DNA of 6,744 nt from JAJKIP01 sp040509055 (GCA_040509055.1 JBEVLT010000054.1:1-6744), one strand, 5' to 3'. Counted from the stretch's first letter, positions 1 to 5,924 are shown. A program made the numbers and translations. Notes: generated from the letters alone by a model not told the origin.

Positions 1-46
1 GTTCATCCCGGTCCTCTGTCTTTTTGGGCAGTTCATTTTTTTCCAT
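1..46 (-). CDS. Start of an unidentified gene leaving the window on the left (partial, 15 codons)
   Basis: An ATG at 46-44 on the minus strand opens a frame reading MEKNELPKKTEDRDE before the window ends. The residues are highly charged and lysine/glutamate rich, typical of a cytoplasmic N-terminus, with no signal peptide. It lies beyond the terminator that closes the preceding gene, so it should have its own promoter. An 8-bp palindrome sits just upstream of the ATG. There is no clear Shine-Dalgarno sequence, which is common in Bacteroidota. Too little is visible to name a family. The start is inferred only from the ATG, the absence of stops and the position after the terminator. Confidence 0.5.
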   Translation of the reverse strand, partial: MEKNELPKKTEDRDE

Positions 47-52
47 GATGTC

Positions 53-71
53 GATTTTAGGATCTAAAATC
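53..71. promoter_or_regulatory. Perfect 8-bp inverted repeat upstream of the left-edge gene (possible operator or 5' UTR hairpin)
   Basis: GATTTTAG (53-60), a 3-base spacer, then CTAAAATC (64-71). The right-hand gene-proximal arm ends 6 bases before the ATG at 46. The arms are AT-rich and have no U-run after them, so this is not a terminator. The position fits a repressor-binding palindrome or a small hairpin in the leader of the downstream gene. The function is inferred from symmetry and position only. Confidence 0.4.
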
Positions 72-111
72 AAATTCCGGGCCGAACCGGGCAGTTATGA
101 CCTGTGATGAA

Positions 112-156
112 GAGCCAATGAACAGGCGTCTTATCGTGTGTTCATTGATCCGGCTC
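112..156. repeat. Long bulged inverted repeat in the intergenic region
   Basis: AATGAACA (117-124) pairs perfectly with TGTTCATT (139-146) across a 14-base loop. The stem continues outward with GAGCC (112-116) pairing to GGCTC (152-156) past a 5-base bulge on one side. That gives 13 base pairs in total. No T-run follows on either strand, so a simple intrinsic terminator is unlikely. It lies in the 256-base gap between the terminated small secreted-protein gene and the left-edge gene, probably in the leader or promoter region of the latter. The role is unknown. Confidence 0.4.
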
Positions 157-214
157 CAGTCGATCTCACCCCCTCAATCCGGGGGCCTGCAGAGCAGATG
201 CCGGGACCGTCACT

Positions 215-233
215 ACAGTAAAGGCATTACTGT
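215..233. repeat. Short inverted repeat (7-bp arms, 5-base loop)
   Basis: ACAGTAA (215-221) and TTACTGT (227-233) are exact inverted copies. GTCAC flanks the element at 209-213 and recurs at 232-236. It lies 17 bases beyond the T-tract side of the terminator at 250-279. It may be an operator half-site pair or a secondary hairpin. No function can be assigned. Confidence 0.3.
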
Positions 234-249
234 CACCTGCAATGCTTAC

Positions 250-279
250 AAATAAAAAGGCCCGGAGGATGTCCGGGCC
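250..279 (-). terminator. Strong intrinsic terminator for the minus-strand genes
   Basis: On the minus strand GGCCCGGA (279-272), a 5-base loop (271-267) and TCCGGGCC (266-259) form a perfect GC-rich 8-bp stem. It is followed at once by TTTTTATTT (258-250). The stem begins 23 bases after the stop codon of the small secreted-protein gene at 303. Stem, loop and U-tract match the canonical Rho-independent design, so this is the downstream boundary of the transcription unit. On the plus strand no T-run follows the stem, so the terminator is one-directional. Confidence 0.93.
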
Positions 280-302
280 CTGTACTGAAATCATTTATCA
301 GG

Positions 303-875
303 TCATTTGGATAGCGTGATCGTCTGCTTTTTGACCGCCACCCTGGGTTTGCCATAATTGTTGAGCAACGGTGTCAGCTGGGGAGCTGTAAGTGTCATCC
401 GTTCTTTCACCTGCTGCTCCAGGTAGTCGCTTTTGGGGGATGTGGACACACTGTTCACCGATACCTGCCCGTCCGTCCCGATCTGGTATTCGATCAGCAC
501 GGAATACACGCCGTCTTTGACCTTTTTGGAAGGCAGCACCTCCGTACGCAGGGCGCCGATCAGCTCATCCATGTAATCTTTCCACACTTTGTTATTGTCC
601 TTCACGCCAGCGGCGGGCGCTGCTGTAGAATCTGCGTTCAGCACGGCGCCTCCCGGGGCAGCCGGATCGCTGTTGCCGGGTACGGGTTTCACCTTTGCCG
701 GTTCAGGCTGCGGCTTACGGGTCGTCGTATCTATTTTGGTGCTCAGGTCTTCGCCTTTGCGGATCACGGTGCCGGTATCCGTTTTCAACCGGCCGCTGTA
801 CAGTGTTTCCTTCAGCGATTGCGCATTGGCCGATACGCCAATGGCAAGCAGGATCAATAAAATAAAGTTTTTCAT
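303..875 (-). CDS. Small exported protein with a weakly TonB-C-like C-terminus, function unknown
   Basis: The protein has 190 residues. The start is placed at the ATG at 875-873 because it begins a textbook signal peptide: MKN, a hydrophobic core FILLILLAIGV (4-14), and a likely cleavage after SANA or SANAQ. An upstream in-frame ATG at 986 would bury this signal behind 37 non-hydrophobic residues. Residues about 50-95 are a low-complexity linker rich in Pro, Ala, Lys and Thr. Residues about 97-190 form an alpha/beta domain with the phrases VYSVLIEYQIGTDGQVSV and PLLNNYGKPRVAVKKQTI. That order resembles the energy-transducer TonB C-terminal domain, but the match is by eye and weak. Unlike TonB it has no lasting membrane anchor, so it is probably periplasmic or secreted. 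A terminator follows 23 bases after the stop. A 129-base gap separates it from the ATPase gene, so it may be transcribed separately. Its role near the injection-system genes is unknown. Confidence 0.85.
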   Translation of the reverse strand: MKNFILLILLAIGVSANAQSLKETLYSGRLKTDTGTVIRKGEDLSTKIDTTTRKPQPEPAKVKPVPGNSDPAAPGGAVLNADSTAAPAAGVKDNNKVWKDYMDELIGALRTEVLPSKKVKDGVYSVLIEYQIGTDGQVSVNSVSTSPKSDYLEQQVKERMTLTAPQLTPLLNNYGKPRVAVKKQTITLSK

Positions 876-920
876 ATTATACTGGTTAAAATATTCCACT
901 CCGTCCTGCAAGTTAGGAAG

Positions 921-938
921 GAAGATGTTAGCATCTTC
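921..938. repeat. Perfect hairpin in the gap between the ATPase and small secreted-protein genes
   Basis: GAAGATG (921-927), loop TTAG (928-931), CATCTTC (932-938). The repeat lies 66 bases after the ATPase stop and 45 bases before the chosen start of the secreted-protein gene. No U-run follows on the minus strand, so it is a poor terminator. It may be an operator, a processing site, or a leader structure of the downstream gene. Confidence 0.35.
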
Positions 939-1004
939 ATAAATGGTATGCTGCGGGTTGCCGGCCAGCCGGTGCCAGCCTGTCAACCATGGCGGTACCT
1001 TTAT

Positions 1005-2339
1005 TTAAATTGATTTTTCTTCTTTCCAGAATTCCCTGCGGATACCCATCTGCAGGTCGGCATCGCCGATCTCACTGCTGCCCCTGCTCAGTGTGCGGAG
1101 GGCCGAGAAATGCATGATATTTAAGATAGAAGCGCCGCTCAGTTCATAGCGCTGTGCAAGCTGGTTCAGGTCTGCTTCGGCAGTCAATTGCAGGTTCGCG
1201 GGCAGTGATTTCTTCCAGATCTCCAGCCGTTCTTTTGCATCAGGCATGGGGAAATGTACCATCGCATGAAACCGGCGGATAAATGCTTTGTCCAGGTTGC
1301 TCTTGAAATTGGATGCCAGGATCAGCAACCCGGGAAAATCTTCTACCCGTTGCAGCAGGTAGGATACTTCCTGGTTGGCATACCGGTCGTGGGAGCTGCT
1401 TACATTGGTACGTTTTCCAAACAGGGCGTCCGCTTCATCAAAAAACAGGATCCAGTTGCTGTGCTCCGCTTTGCTGAAGATCTTTTCCAGGTTCTTTTCC
1501 GTTTCGCCGATGTATTTGGACACCACCTGCGAAAGGTCGACCCGGTACACTTCTTTACCAAATTCCTTTCCCAGCAGGGACACGGCGAGGGTCTTGCCGG
1601 TACCCGGCGGGCCATAGAACAAGGCACGATAACCGGGTTTCAGCTTCCGGGCAAGATTGGCGTCGCGAAGCAGGGTTTCGTTATGCGTCAGCCATATTTT
1701 GATCTGTTCTATTTCATCTCTCGTCTGCCGTGTCAGGATGATATCCTCCCAGTTCATCCGGGAGACCAGCTGCCTGGCCGGAAAGTCAGGGCTGAACCGT
1801 GGGGTGGTCTCTTTGTTGAACAGGAACCGCGATACCCATTCGGCGCCCAGGATCAGGCGGCCGCTCATGGCCGGCTCGCCTTCTTTTACATCTTCGAGCC
1901 AGAGGATGTCCTGCTTCCTGAAAAGATGGTCCGGGGCAAACAGCTGCTGCAGGTGCAGGCGCCCTGCCAGGTCATTTCCCGCCAGGATGAATAAAACGGT
2001 TTCGCCGGTGGGCAACAGGCTGCGCTGGTTGGCGCCCCTGGTCCCTCCGAATTCGGGAAAATCACCTCCCTGCGGCAAGTATTCCTGGATGAGATTTTCA
2101 AAAAAAGCCGGCGGCGCATGCGGCGCCAGCGCGATCAGCAAGGTGATGTATTCTTCGATCGTGAGCTGGTTGCCGATAATGAATTGATGCAGCAGTGTAT
2201 GATCTTCCTGCAGGTGTACCGGGGGGAAGAATGCGGCTACCGGCTTTTCTTCTTTTTTAAAATGAGCATCCAGGCGGTTACGGATCACCTGCTGAAGCAG
2301 CTGGAAGGAATTGATTATATTCGAAAGACCTGCTGACAT
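1005..2339 (-). CDS. AAA+ ATPase of the eCIS-associated (Afp15/Pvc15-like) type
   Basis: The protein has 444 residues and starts at the ATG at 2339-2337. The C-terminal AAA+ module runs from about 205 to 440. It has Walker A GPPGTGKT (243-250), Walker B ILFFDEADA with D301 and E302, a sensor-1 Asn in LASNF (N344), and an arginine-finger candidate in AFIRRF (R355/R356). A small helical lid carries LSGASI near 400-405. The first 200 residues are not AAA+ sequence and probably form a recognition or adaptor domain. No signal peptide or membrane segment is seen, so it is cytoplasmic. In Afp, PVC and related eCIS clusters an AAA+ ATPase is a conserved component linked to particle assembly or cargo handling. 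Its position directly downstream of two DUF4157 genes supports that role here. FtsH, ClpX and MoxR assignments fit less well because their hallmark domains are absent. AAA+ identity is certain; the eCIS role is inferred. Confidence 0.92.
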   Translation of the reverse strand: MSAGLSNIINSFQLLQQVIRNRLDAHFKKEEKPVAAFFPPVHLQEDHTLLHQFIIGNQLTIEEYITLLIALAPHAPPAFFENLIQEYLPQGGDFPEFGGTRGANQRSLLPTGETVLFILAGNDLAGRLHLQQLFAPDHLFRKQDILWLEDVKEGEPAMSGRLILGAEWVSRFLFNKETTPRFSPDFPARQLVSRMNWEDIILTRQTRDEIEQIKIWLTHNETLLRDANLARKLKPGYRALFYGPPGTGKTLAVSLLGKEFGKEVYRVDLSQVVSKYIGETEKNLEKIFSKAEHSNWILFFDEADALFGKRTNVSSSHDRYANQEVSYLLQRVEDFPGLLILASNFKSNLDKAFIRRFHAMVHFPMPDAKERLEIWKKSLPANLQLTAEADLNQLAQRYELSGASILNIMHFSALRTLSRGSSEIGDADLQMGIRREFWKEEKSI

Positions 2340-2347
2340 GTGCTGTA

Positions 2348-2419
2348 CTATTCTGTTTTGAGTAGTGTATTAGTTGAGTTGCCCGGCAGCATAAGCAGTG
2401 ATAAAATAATTGCTGCCAT
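2348..2419 (-). CDS. Possible 23-codon small ORF ahead of the ATPase gene
   Basis: The frame reads MAAIILSLLMLPGNSTNTLL and ends KTE before a TAG at 2350-2348. The ATG at 2419-2417 is preceded by AGGATCAGGATA, a purine-rich stretch that could act as a ribosome site. The first 11 residues are hydrophobic. The stop lies 8 bases before the ATPase ATG, so translation could be coupled. It could be a leader peptide or a tiny membrane peptide, but an ORF this short arises easily by chance. An imperfectly placed inverted repeat (GGCAGCA 2385-2391 with TGCTGCC 2411-2417) overlaps its start. Confidence 0.2.
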   Translation of the reverse strand: MAAIILSLLMLPGNSTNTLLKTE

Positions 2420-2457
2420 TATCCTGATCCTGGTTCAAATATTTTCTTCCGATCACA

Positions 2458-4275
2458 TCATCTATGCGCCGCTGTCGTCGGTTCCGTACAATCATCACAA
2501 CCAGCTTTACTCGACAGCGAGGCCCTGGCCGGGGCCAGCATCGCGCATAAGCCTGCTGCTGTTAACGGCAATGGCAATGCAAAGCCCAAATGAATGCCGG
2601 CGGTATCTTCGGGCGAATCCCAGGTAACGGCCGGGTGCGTTGCCGTAACACGACTGTCGGTAAGCTCTGCCAGCTGTGAACCCAGCTGCAGTGTCAGTTC
2701 GCTCCAGCCGATAAACCTGCCGATCAGGGCATAGAACAAATTTCCTGTCAGGTCGGATTCGTAACAATTCTCAGCCGCACCTCCGGGGCACATGGTGACC
2801 ACACCGGTCTCTACCGATTCACAGCCGTCATCGGGGCAATGGGCCGACCGCGGATGGTTCATCACATGCGCCTTGAAATCATACCTGGCCGTATGGTCCA
2901 CCAGCCTCTTCCATTTGAGCGCAGCAGAAGCCACCAACGCCGTTGCAGCAACGATGGACGGAACTGCTGTAATTGGTGCTGCGTTCACTCTTCCTGCTGA
3001 TGCGGTACCTGCAGCAAGCTGGCCGGTAATGGTGGGATTGAAGGCCGGGGCCCGGGACCTTAACCGGGTATGCTGCGCCAGGGTAGCAGCCGTCACACTG
3101 GCCTCGGCAATATCGGCTGGCGTCACGCCTGCACCTGACAAAAAGCGGGCAGCAGTAGCCAGGTCAGACCTGACCGATAATACGGCCGCATCGCTCGTCG
3201 CCATATTGACCTGGTCCACAAACCAGGTTGTAACATCAGGACCGCATTTGGGTTTTGGCTCGGGTGGTGGCGCAGGCACATGGATCGAATGCAGGATCGA
3301 CCGGCGGTTGGGCGGCAAGGAAGTGGCAGAGAACTCGGTGGACTCTCCATGAGCAAGCGTCAGTATCTTCGCAGCAGGGACGCCATTGGCTATTAATTCC
3401 GCCTTGACGATTTCAGCCCTGTTGCAGGAAAGGGTCCAGTTCATCGACTGCGCCCCATCGGTGCTTGCATAGCCATCGATGGTAATATCATCCGTGGCCC
3501 CGCCTGCTATCCACGAGGCAGCAAACGCAGCTGCGTCACTGCTCTGCCCGGGGGTCAGTGAGGCAGAGGAAATAGGAAAAAGAAAATCGATCCCGGCGGG
3601 GTGCCCGGGGCCTGTGGTGGTCACGCAGGACAGGTCTGCAGGTGCCTGGCTGATGTCCGCCTGTCGCTGGATCTGCTTTGCCTGTAAATGACTCCCTTGC
3701 TGCACCACATGCGTCAGCTCATGCCCCAGCAATCTTTTGCCGCTGTCGGTTTGCGGTGAATACTGGCCGTTGTTAAAGACAATATGATTCCCCGATGTAT
3801 AGGCCAGCGCATTGATCGATTGGGCCGACTTTGCCGCCACGGTATCGGTATGCACTTTCACATTGCTAAAATCATAACCGAACCGGGGTTCATAAAAACT
3901 GCGGACTTCGCCCGGCAATGACTGGCCACCGCCGTTAAGCCCGCCGATATAGCTTTCAAGACCGGTATCCGCAGCTGGTTCCTCCCTGTTTATTTCCTTC
4001 CGCTGCGCTTTCTTTTCCTCTTCTTCGCAATGGGCGCATTTGCGCTGCACAGGAGTAAGGGCAACCGGGGTCGGTTTAAAAAACAACCCGGTATCCGTTT
4101 TTGCCTGTACCACCGGATCCTTCATCCGCATGACGGTAGCTGCCATCGCATCTGCTTCCTGCTCGTACCGGTCACCGGGATTATTGATGGTGAGCTTTGG
4201 CTGGATAAAAGGAAGTCGTTGTGCTGCGGTGTTGCCCAGGCCGGAAGGTTTTGCGTTATGCTGTGGTGAGACCAT
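2458..4275 (-). CDS. eCIS core (DUF4157) protein with OmpA-like domain and polymorphic toxin type 44-like C-terminus
   Basis: The protein has 605 residues. The start is the ATG at 4275-4273, with an in-frame TAG immediately upstream. There is no signal peptide. Residues 23-55 hold the conserved FIQPKLTINNPGDRYEQEAD segment, and 77-93 hold RKCAHCE (C80, C83) in a Glu/Lys-rich linker. DUF4157 covers about 118-194 and has the zincin-type motif HELTH (185-189). Residues about 227-333 look OmpA-like: ITIDGYASTDG, then a region with LSCNRAEIVK and a final NRRS. The C-terminal half starts with CGPDVTTWFVDQVN (344-357). A linker follows, then YDFKAHV (465-471), a Cys-rich stretch (C480, C485, C496, C504), ESDLTGNLFYALIGRFIGWS (506-525) and DSPEDTAGIHLGFAL (553-567). 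This order of motifs resembles polymorphic toxin type 44. The inferred role is a toxic cargo or effector loaded through the DUF4157 region. The toxin assignment is from memory of the family, and the catalytic activity is not assigned. Confidence 0.82.
   Translation of the reverse strand: MVSPQHNAKPSGLGNTAAQRLPFIQPKLTINNPGDRYEQEADAMAATVMRMKDPVVQAKTDTGLFFKPTPVALTPVQRKCAHCEEEEKKAQRKEINREEPAADTGLESYIGGLNGGGQSLPGEVRSFYEPRFGYDFSNVKVHTDTVAAKSAQSINALAYTSGNHIVFNNGQYSPQTDSGKRLLGHELTHVVQQGSHLQAKQIQRQADISQAPADLSCVTTTGPGHPAGIDFLFPISSASLTPGQSSDAAAFAASWIAGGATDDITIDGYASTDGAQSMNWTLSCNRAEIVKAELIANGVPAAKILTLAHGESTEFSATSLPPNRRSILHSIHVPAPPPEPKPKCGPDVTTWFVDQVNMATSDAAVLSVRSDLATAARFLSGAGVTPADIAEASVTAATLAQHTRLRSRAPAFNPTITGQLAAGTASAGRVNAAPITAVPSIVAATALVASAALKWKRLVDHTARYDFKAHVMNHPRSAHCPDDGCESVETGVVTMCPGGAAENCYESDLTGNLFYALIGRFIGWSELTLQLGSQLAELTDSRVTATHPAVTWDSPEDTAGIHLGFALPLPLTAAGLCAMLAPARASLSSKAGCDDCTEPTTAAHR
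3694..4209 (-). repeat. Paralogous N-terminal module, copy in the OmpA/toxin gene
   Basis: This segment encodes residues 23-194, from FIQPKLTINN to HVVQQG. It is homologous at protein and DNA level to 5345-5857 in the upstream gene. Long stretches are identical, including EVRSFYEPRFG and AAKSAQSINALAYTSGN. Differences are mostly in the linker and at third codon positions. Sequence after HVVQQG is unrelated in the two genes. This supports duplication of a shared leader joined to different payloads. Confidence 0.9.
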
Positions 4276-4321
4276 CTAATAAAATTTACATCATGCTTAC
4301 ACGTTCTTCATAGCAGCGCTA

Positions 4322-5917
4322 CTACTTGGTTATATTCCAATTGCCTCCGTCACTGTTCGACGTACCGTTGCCCCATGTCCCGATCAGCTCATTTTCTCTG
4401 TTGTTATTCCAGATACCTTTTCCGCTGCGGGCGCCGGAAACCCAGTCAAAATTGATGGTAATCCCGGAAATGGCGCTGGTGACACTGCTGGCTTGCGGCG
4501 GCCTGATCGTATTATGCGTAATCGTACCGGTGAGCGTACCCGATCCTGCATTATGAACAAACGTGCCGCTTATAGAAACATTGTTGGAAGAGTTGACCGT
4601 CAGCGTCACCGTAATTTGCCTGGAAACACTGGCAGCCGGATCTTCAAAAAAACCGGTCCACCTGCCATTTAACAGATTTCGCCAGACTATTTGCCCTACA
4701 GATGACTCGTAAAAATTGGGATTATTCACTTCACTCCAATTGGCATTGATATAGGTAGCAATATCAAAGCTCATTCCCGGGGATGCAGCAAGGTCATTGT
4801 AAAAGTCAAGCCCTTTCCGGTTTGCCTCAAGATCAGCATTTGAAAAGACCCCGGTAGTTCTCAAACCGTATCCTCCTGATTCCTGTCTTTGTCCGCCAGC
4901 TACCGCCGTAGCTACACTTCCTCCGGACCGGTGCGATTCTACGTAATACTCATGGCCCTGCTGGAAAAAATGGCCAAGCTTATCGCTTCCTATACACACG
5001 CCGTTTACTTTCATCGTAGGATTTAATATGGGGAATACAGGATTGCTCCAGAGAACATAATTAACTCCGCTATACTTTGTAGACGCCGCTGAAGGCTGAT
5101 GAGCTTTGGCAGAAGGCAGGCCCACAGCCCATCCTTCAATCTCCGTTCTGCCCGGAGACGTAAACATATCGCTGCCGATGCCACCCCTGATCCCGCTTAT
5201 CATATCTGCTGCAGACGCCGGCCTCAATCCTGCCAAAGCAGTATTGACATATGCATTTACATCAGTCCTGGTATCCGTTAAGCCGGTACATCCCACAGAG
5301 GAATCGTTCTCCGCCCGCTGGATTATTTTTGTCCTGATCGAATCTCCCTGCTGCACCACATGTGTCAGCTCATGCCCCAGCAACCTTTTTCCGCTATCGG
5401 TACCGGGAGAATATTGTCCATTATTAAAAACGATATTATTGCCTGAAGTATATGCCAGTGCATTGATGGATTGTGCTGATTTTGCTGCCACCTGATCAGT
5501 ATGCACTCTTACATTGCTGAAATCGCGACCAAAACGGGGTTCGTAGAAACTCCTTACTTCGTTTGACAAGGGTTGTCCGCTAGCACCAAGCCCCCCGATA
5601 TAATTTTCCAGGCCGCTGCCCGCCTCTGTCTCCGGGCCATTCTCCTTGCGCTGCACTTCCTTTTCTTCGGCTTCGCAATGCGCGCATTTGCGCTGAACAG
5701 GGGTGATAGGAACGGGAGCGGGTTTAAAAAACGGACCGGCATTCGCATTTGATTGCACAGGGGGGGGTCCCACCTTCATGACAGCATCCGCCATCGCATT
5801 CGCTTGCTGTTCATACCGGTCATTGGGATTATTGATGGTGAGTTTGGGTTGGATAAAACGGGAAGTTGTCCTGCTCCCGGCCCCCGCGGTCTTTGTTATA
5901 TGTTCGGCTGTGCGCAT
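4322..5917 (-). CDS. eCIS core (DUF4157) protein with an unassigned payload containing a DKLGHFF motif
   Basis: The protein has 531 residues. The start is set at the ATG at 5917-5915, 7 bases after the stop of the CHAP gene. It aligns with the start of the paralogous downstream gene, while the more upstream in-frame ATG at 6100 would overlap the CHAP gene by 176 bases. There is no signal peptide. Residues 21-50 match the conserved FIQPKLTINN segment and 76-92 hold RKCAHCE (C78, C81). DUF4157 spans about 117-191 with HELTH (182-186). The payload begins near 205. Residues 211-425 include GSDKLGHFFQQGHEYY (310-325) and VFSNADLEANRKGLDFYNDL (357-376), which look like conserved signatures of a family I cannot name. 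Residues about 433-531 are Ser/Thr/Asn-rich, beta-strand-like, and end with LIGTWGNGTSNSDGGNWNI. It is probably an injected or particle-bound cargo. A run of eight C occurs at codons 51-53. Sampled payload DNA is much more AT-rich than in the downstream paralogue. Confidence 0.82.
   Translation of the reverse strand: MRTAEHITKTAGAGSRTTSRFIQPKLTINNPNDRYEQQANAMADAVMKVGPPPVQSNANAGPFFKPAPVPITPVQRKCAHCEAEEKEVQRKENGPETEAGSGLENYIGGLGASGQPLSNEVRSFYEPRFGRDFSNVRVHTDQVAAKSAQSINALAYTSGNNIVFNNGQYSPGTDSGKRLLGHELTHVVQQGDSIRTKIIQRAENDSSVGCTGLTDTRTDVNAYVNTALAGLRPASAADMISGIRGGIGSDMFTSPGRTEIEGWAVGLPSAKAHQPSAASTKYSGVNYVLWSNPVFPILNPTMKVNGVCIGSDKLGHFFQQGHEYYVESHRSGGSVATAVAGGQRQESGGYGLRTTGVFSNADLEANRKGLDFYNDLAASPGMSFDIATYINANWSEVNNPNFYESSVGQIVWRNLLNGRWTGFFEDPAASVSRQITVTLTVNSSNNVSISGTFVHNAGSGTLTGTITHNTIRPPQASSVTSAISGITINFDWVSGARSGKGIWNNNRENELIGTWGNGTSNSDGGNWNITK
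5345..5857 (-). repeat. Paralogous N-terminal module, copy in the DKLGHFF gene
   Basis: This segment encodes residues 21-191, from FIQPKLTINN to HVVQQG. It is the partner of 3694-4209. DNA around the HELTH motif differs mainly at synonymous positions, with this copy using more A/T-ending codons. The shared module includes the two-cysteine linker, the acidic/basic spacer and the whole DUF4157 core. Confidence 0.9.
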
Positions 5918-5924
5918 TGTTGTA

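Noticed and set aside
876..910. A TATAAT-like string just upstream of the secreted-protein ATG as a promoter
   Set aside because: It abuts the start codon, leaving no room for a transcript leader, and no convincing Bacteroidota TTG/TAnnTTTG pair was found with proper spacing.
876..986. A 37-residue extension of the small secreted protein from the ATG at 986
   Set aside because: It places hydrophilic sequence ahead of a clear signal peptide that begins at the ATG at 875.
1254..1994. Long plus-strand open frame of 246 codons opposite the ATPase gene
   Set aside because: It is antisense to well-supported AAA+ motifs, and its product shows no domain or sensible composition.
2385..2417. GGCAGCA/TGCTGCC inverted repeat as a terminator after the toxin-like gene
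   Set aside because: The loop is 19 bases and no T-run follows on the minus strand, so termination is not supported.
2792..3352. Plus-strand open frame of 186 codons opposite the toxin-like region
   Set aside because: It is a high-GC shadow frame of the Ala-rich coding strand, with no supporting motif.
4276..4321. Four-codon frame (MKNV) between the two DUF4157 genes
   Set aside because: It is far too short to support a gene, and nothing else marks the site.
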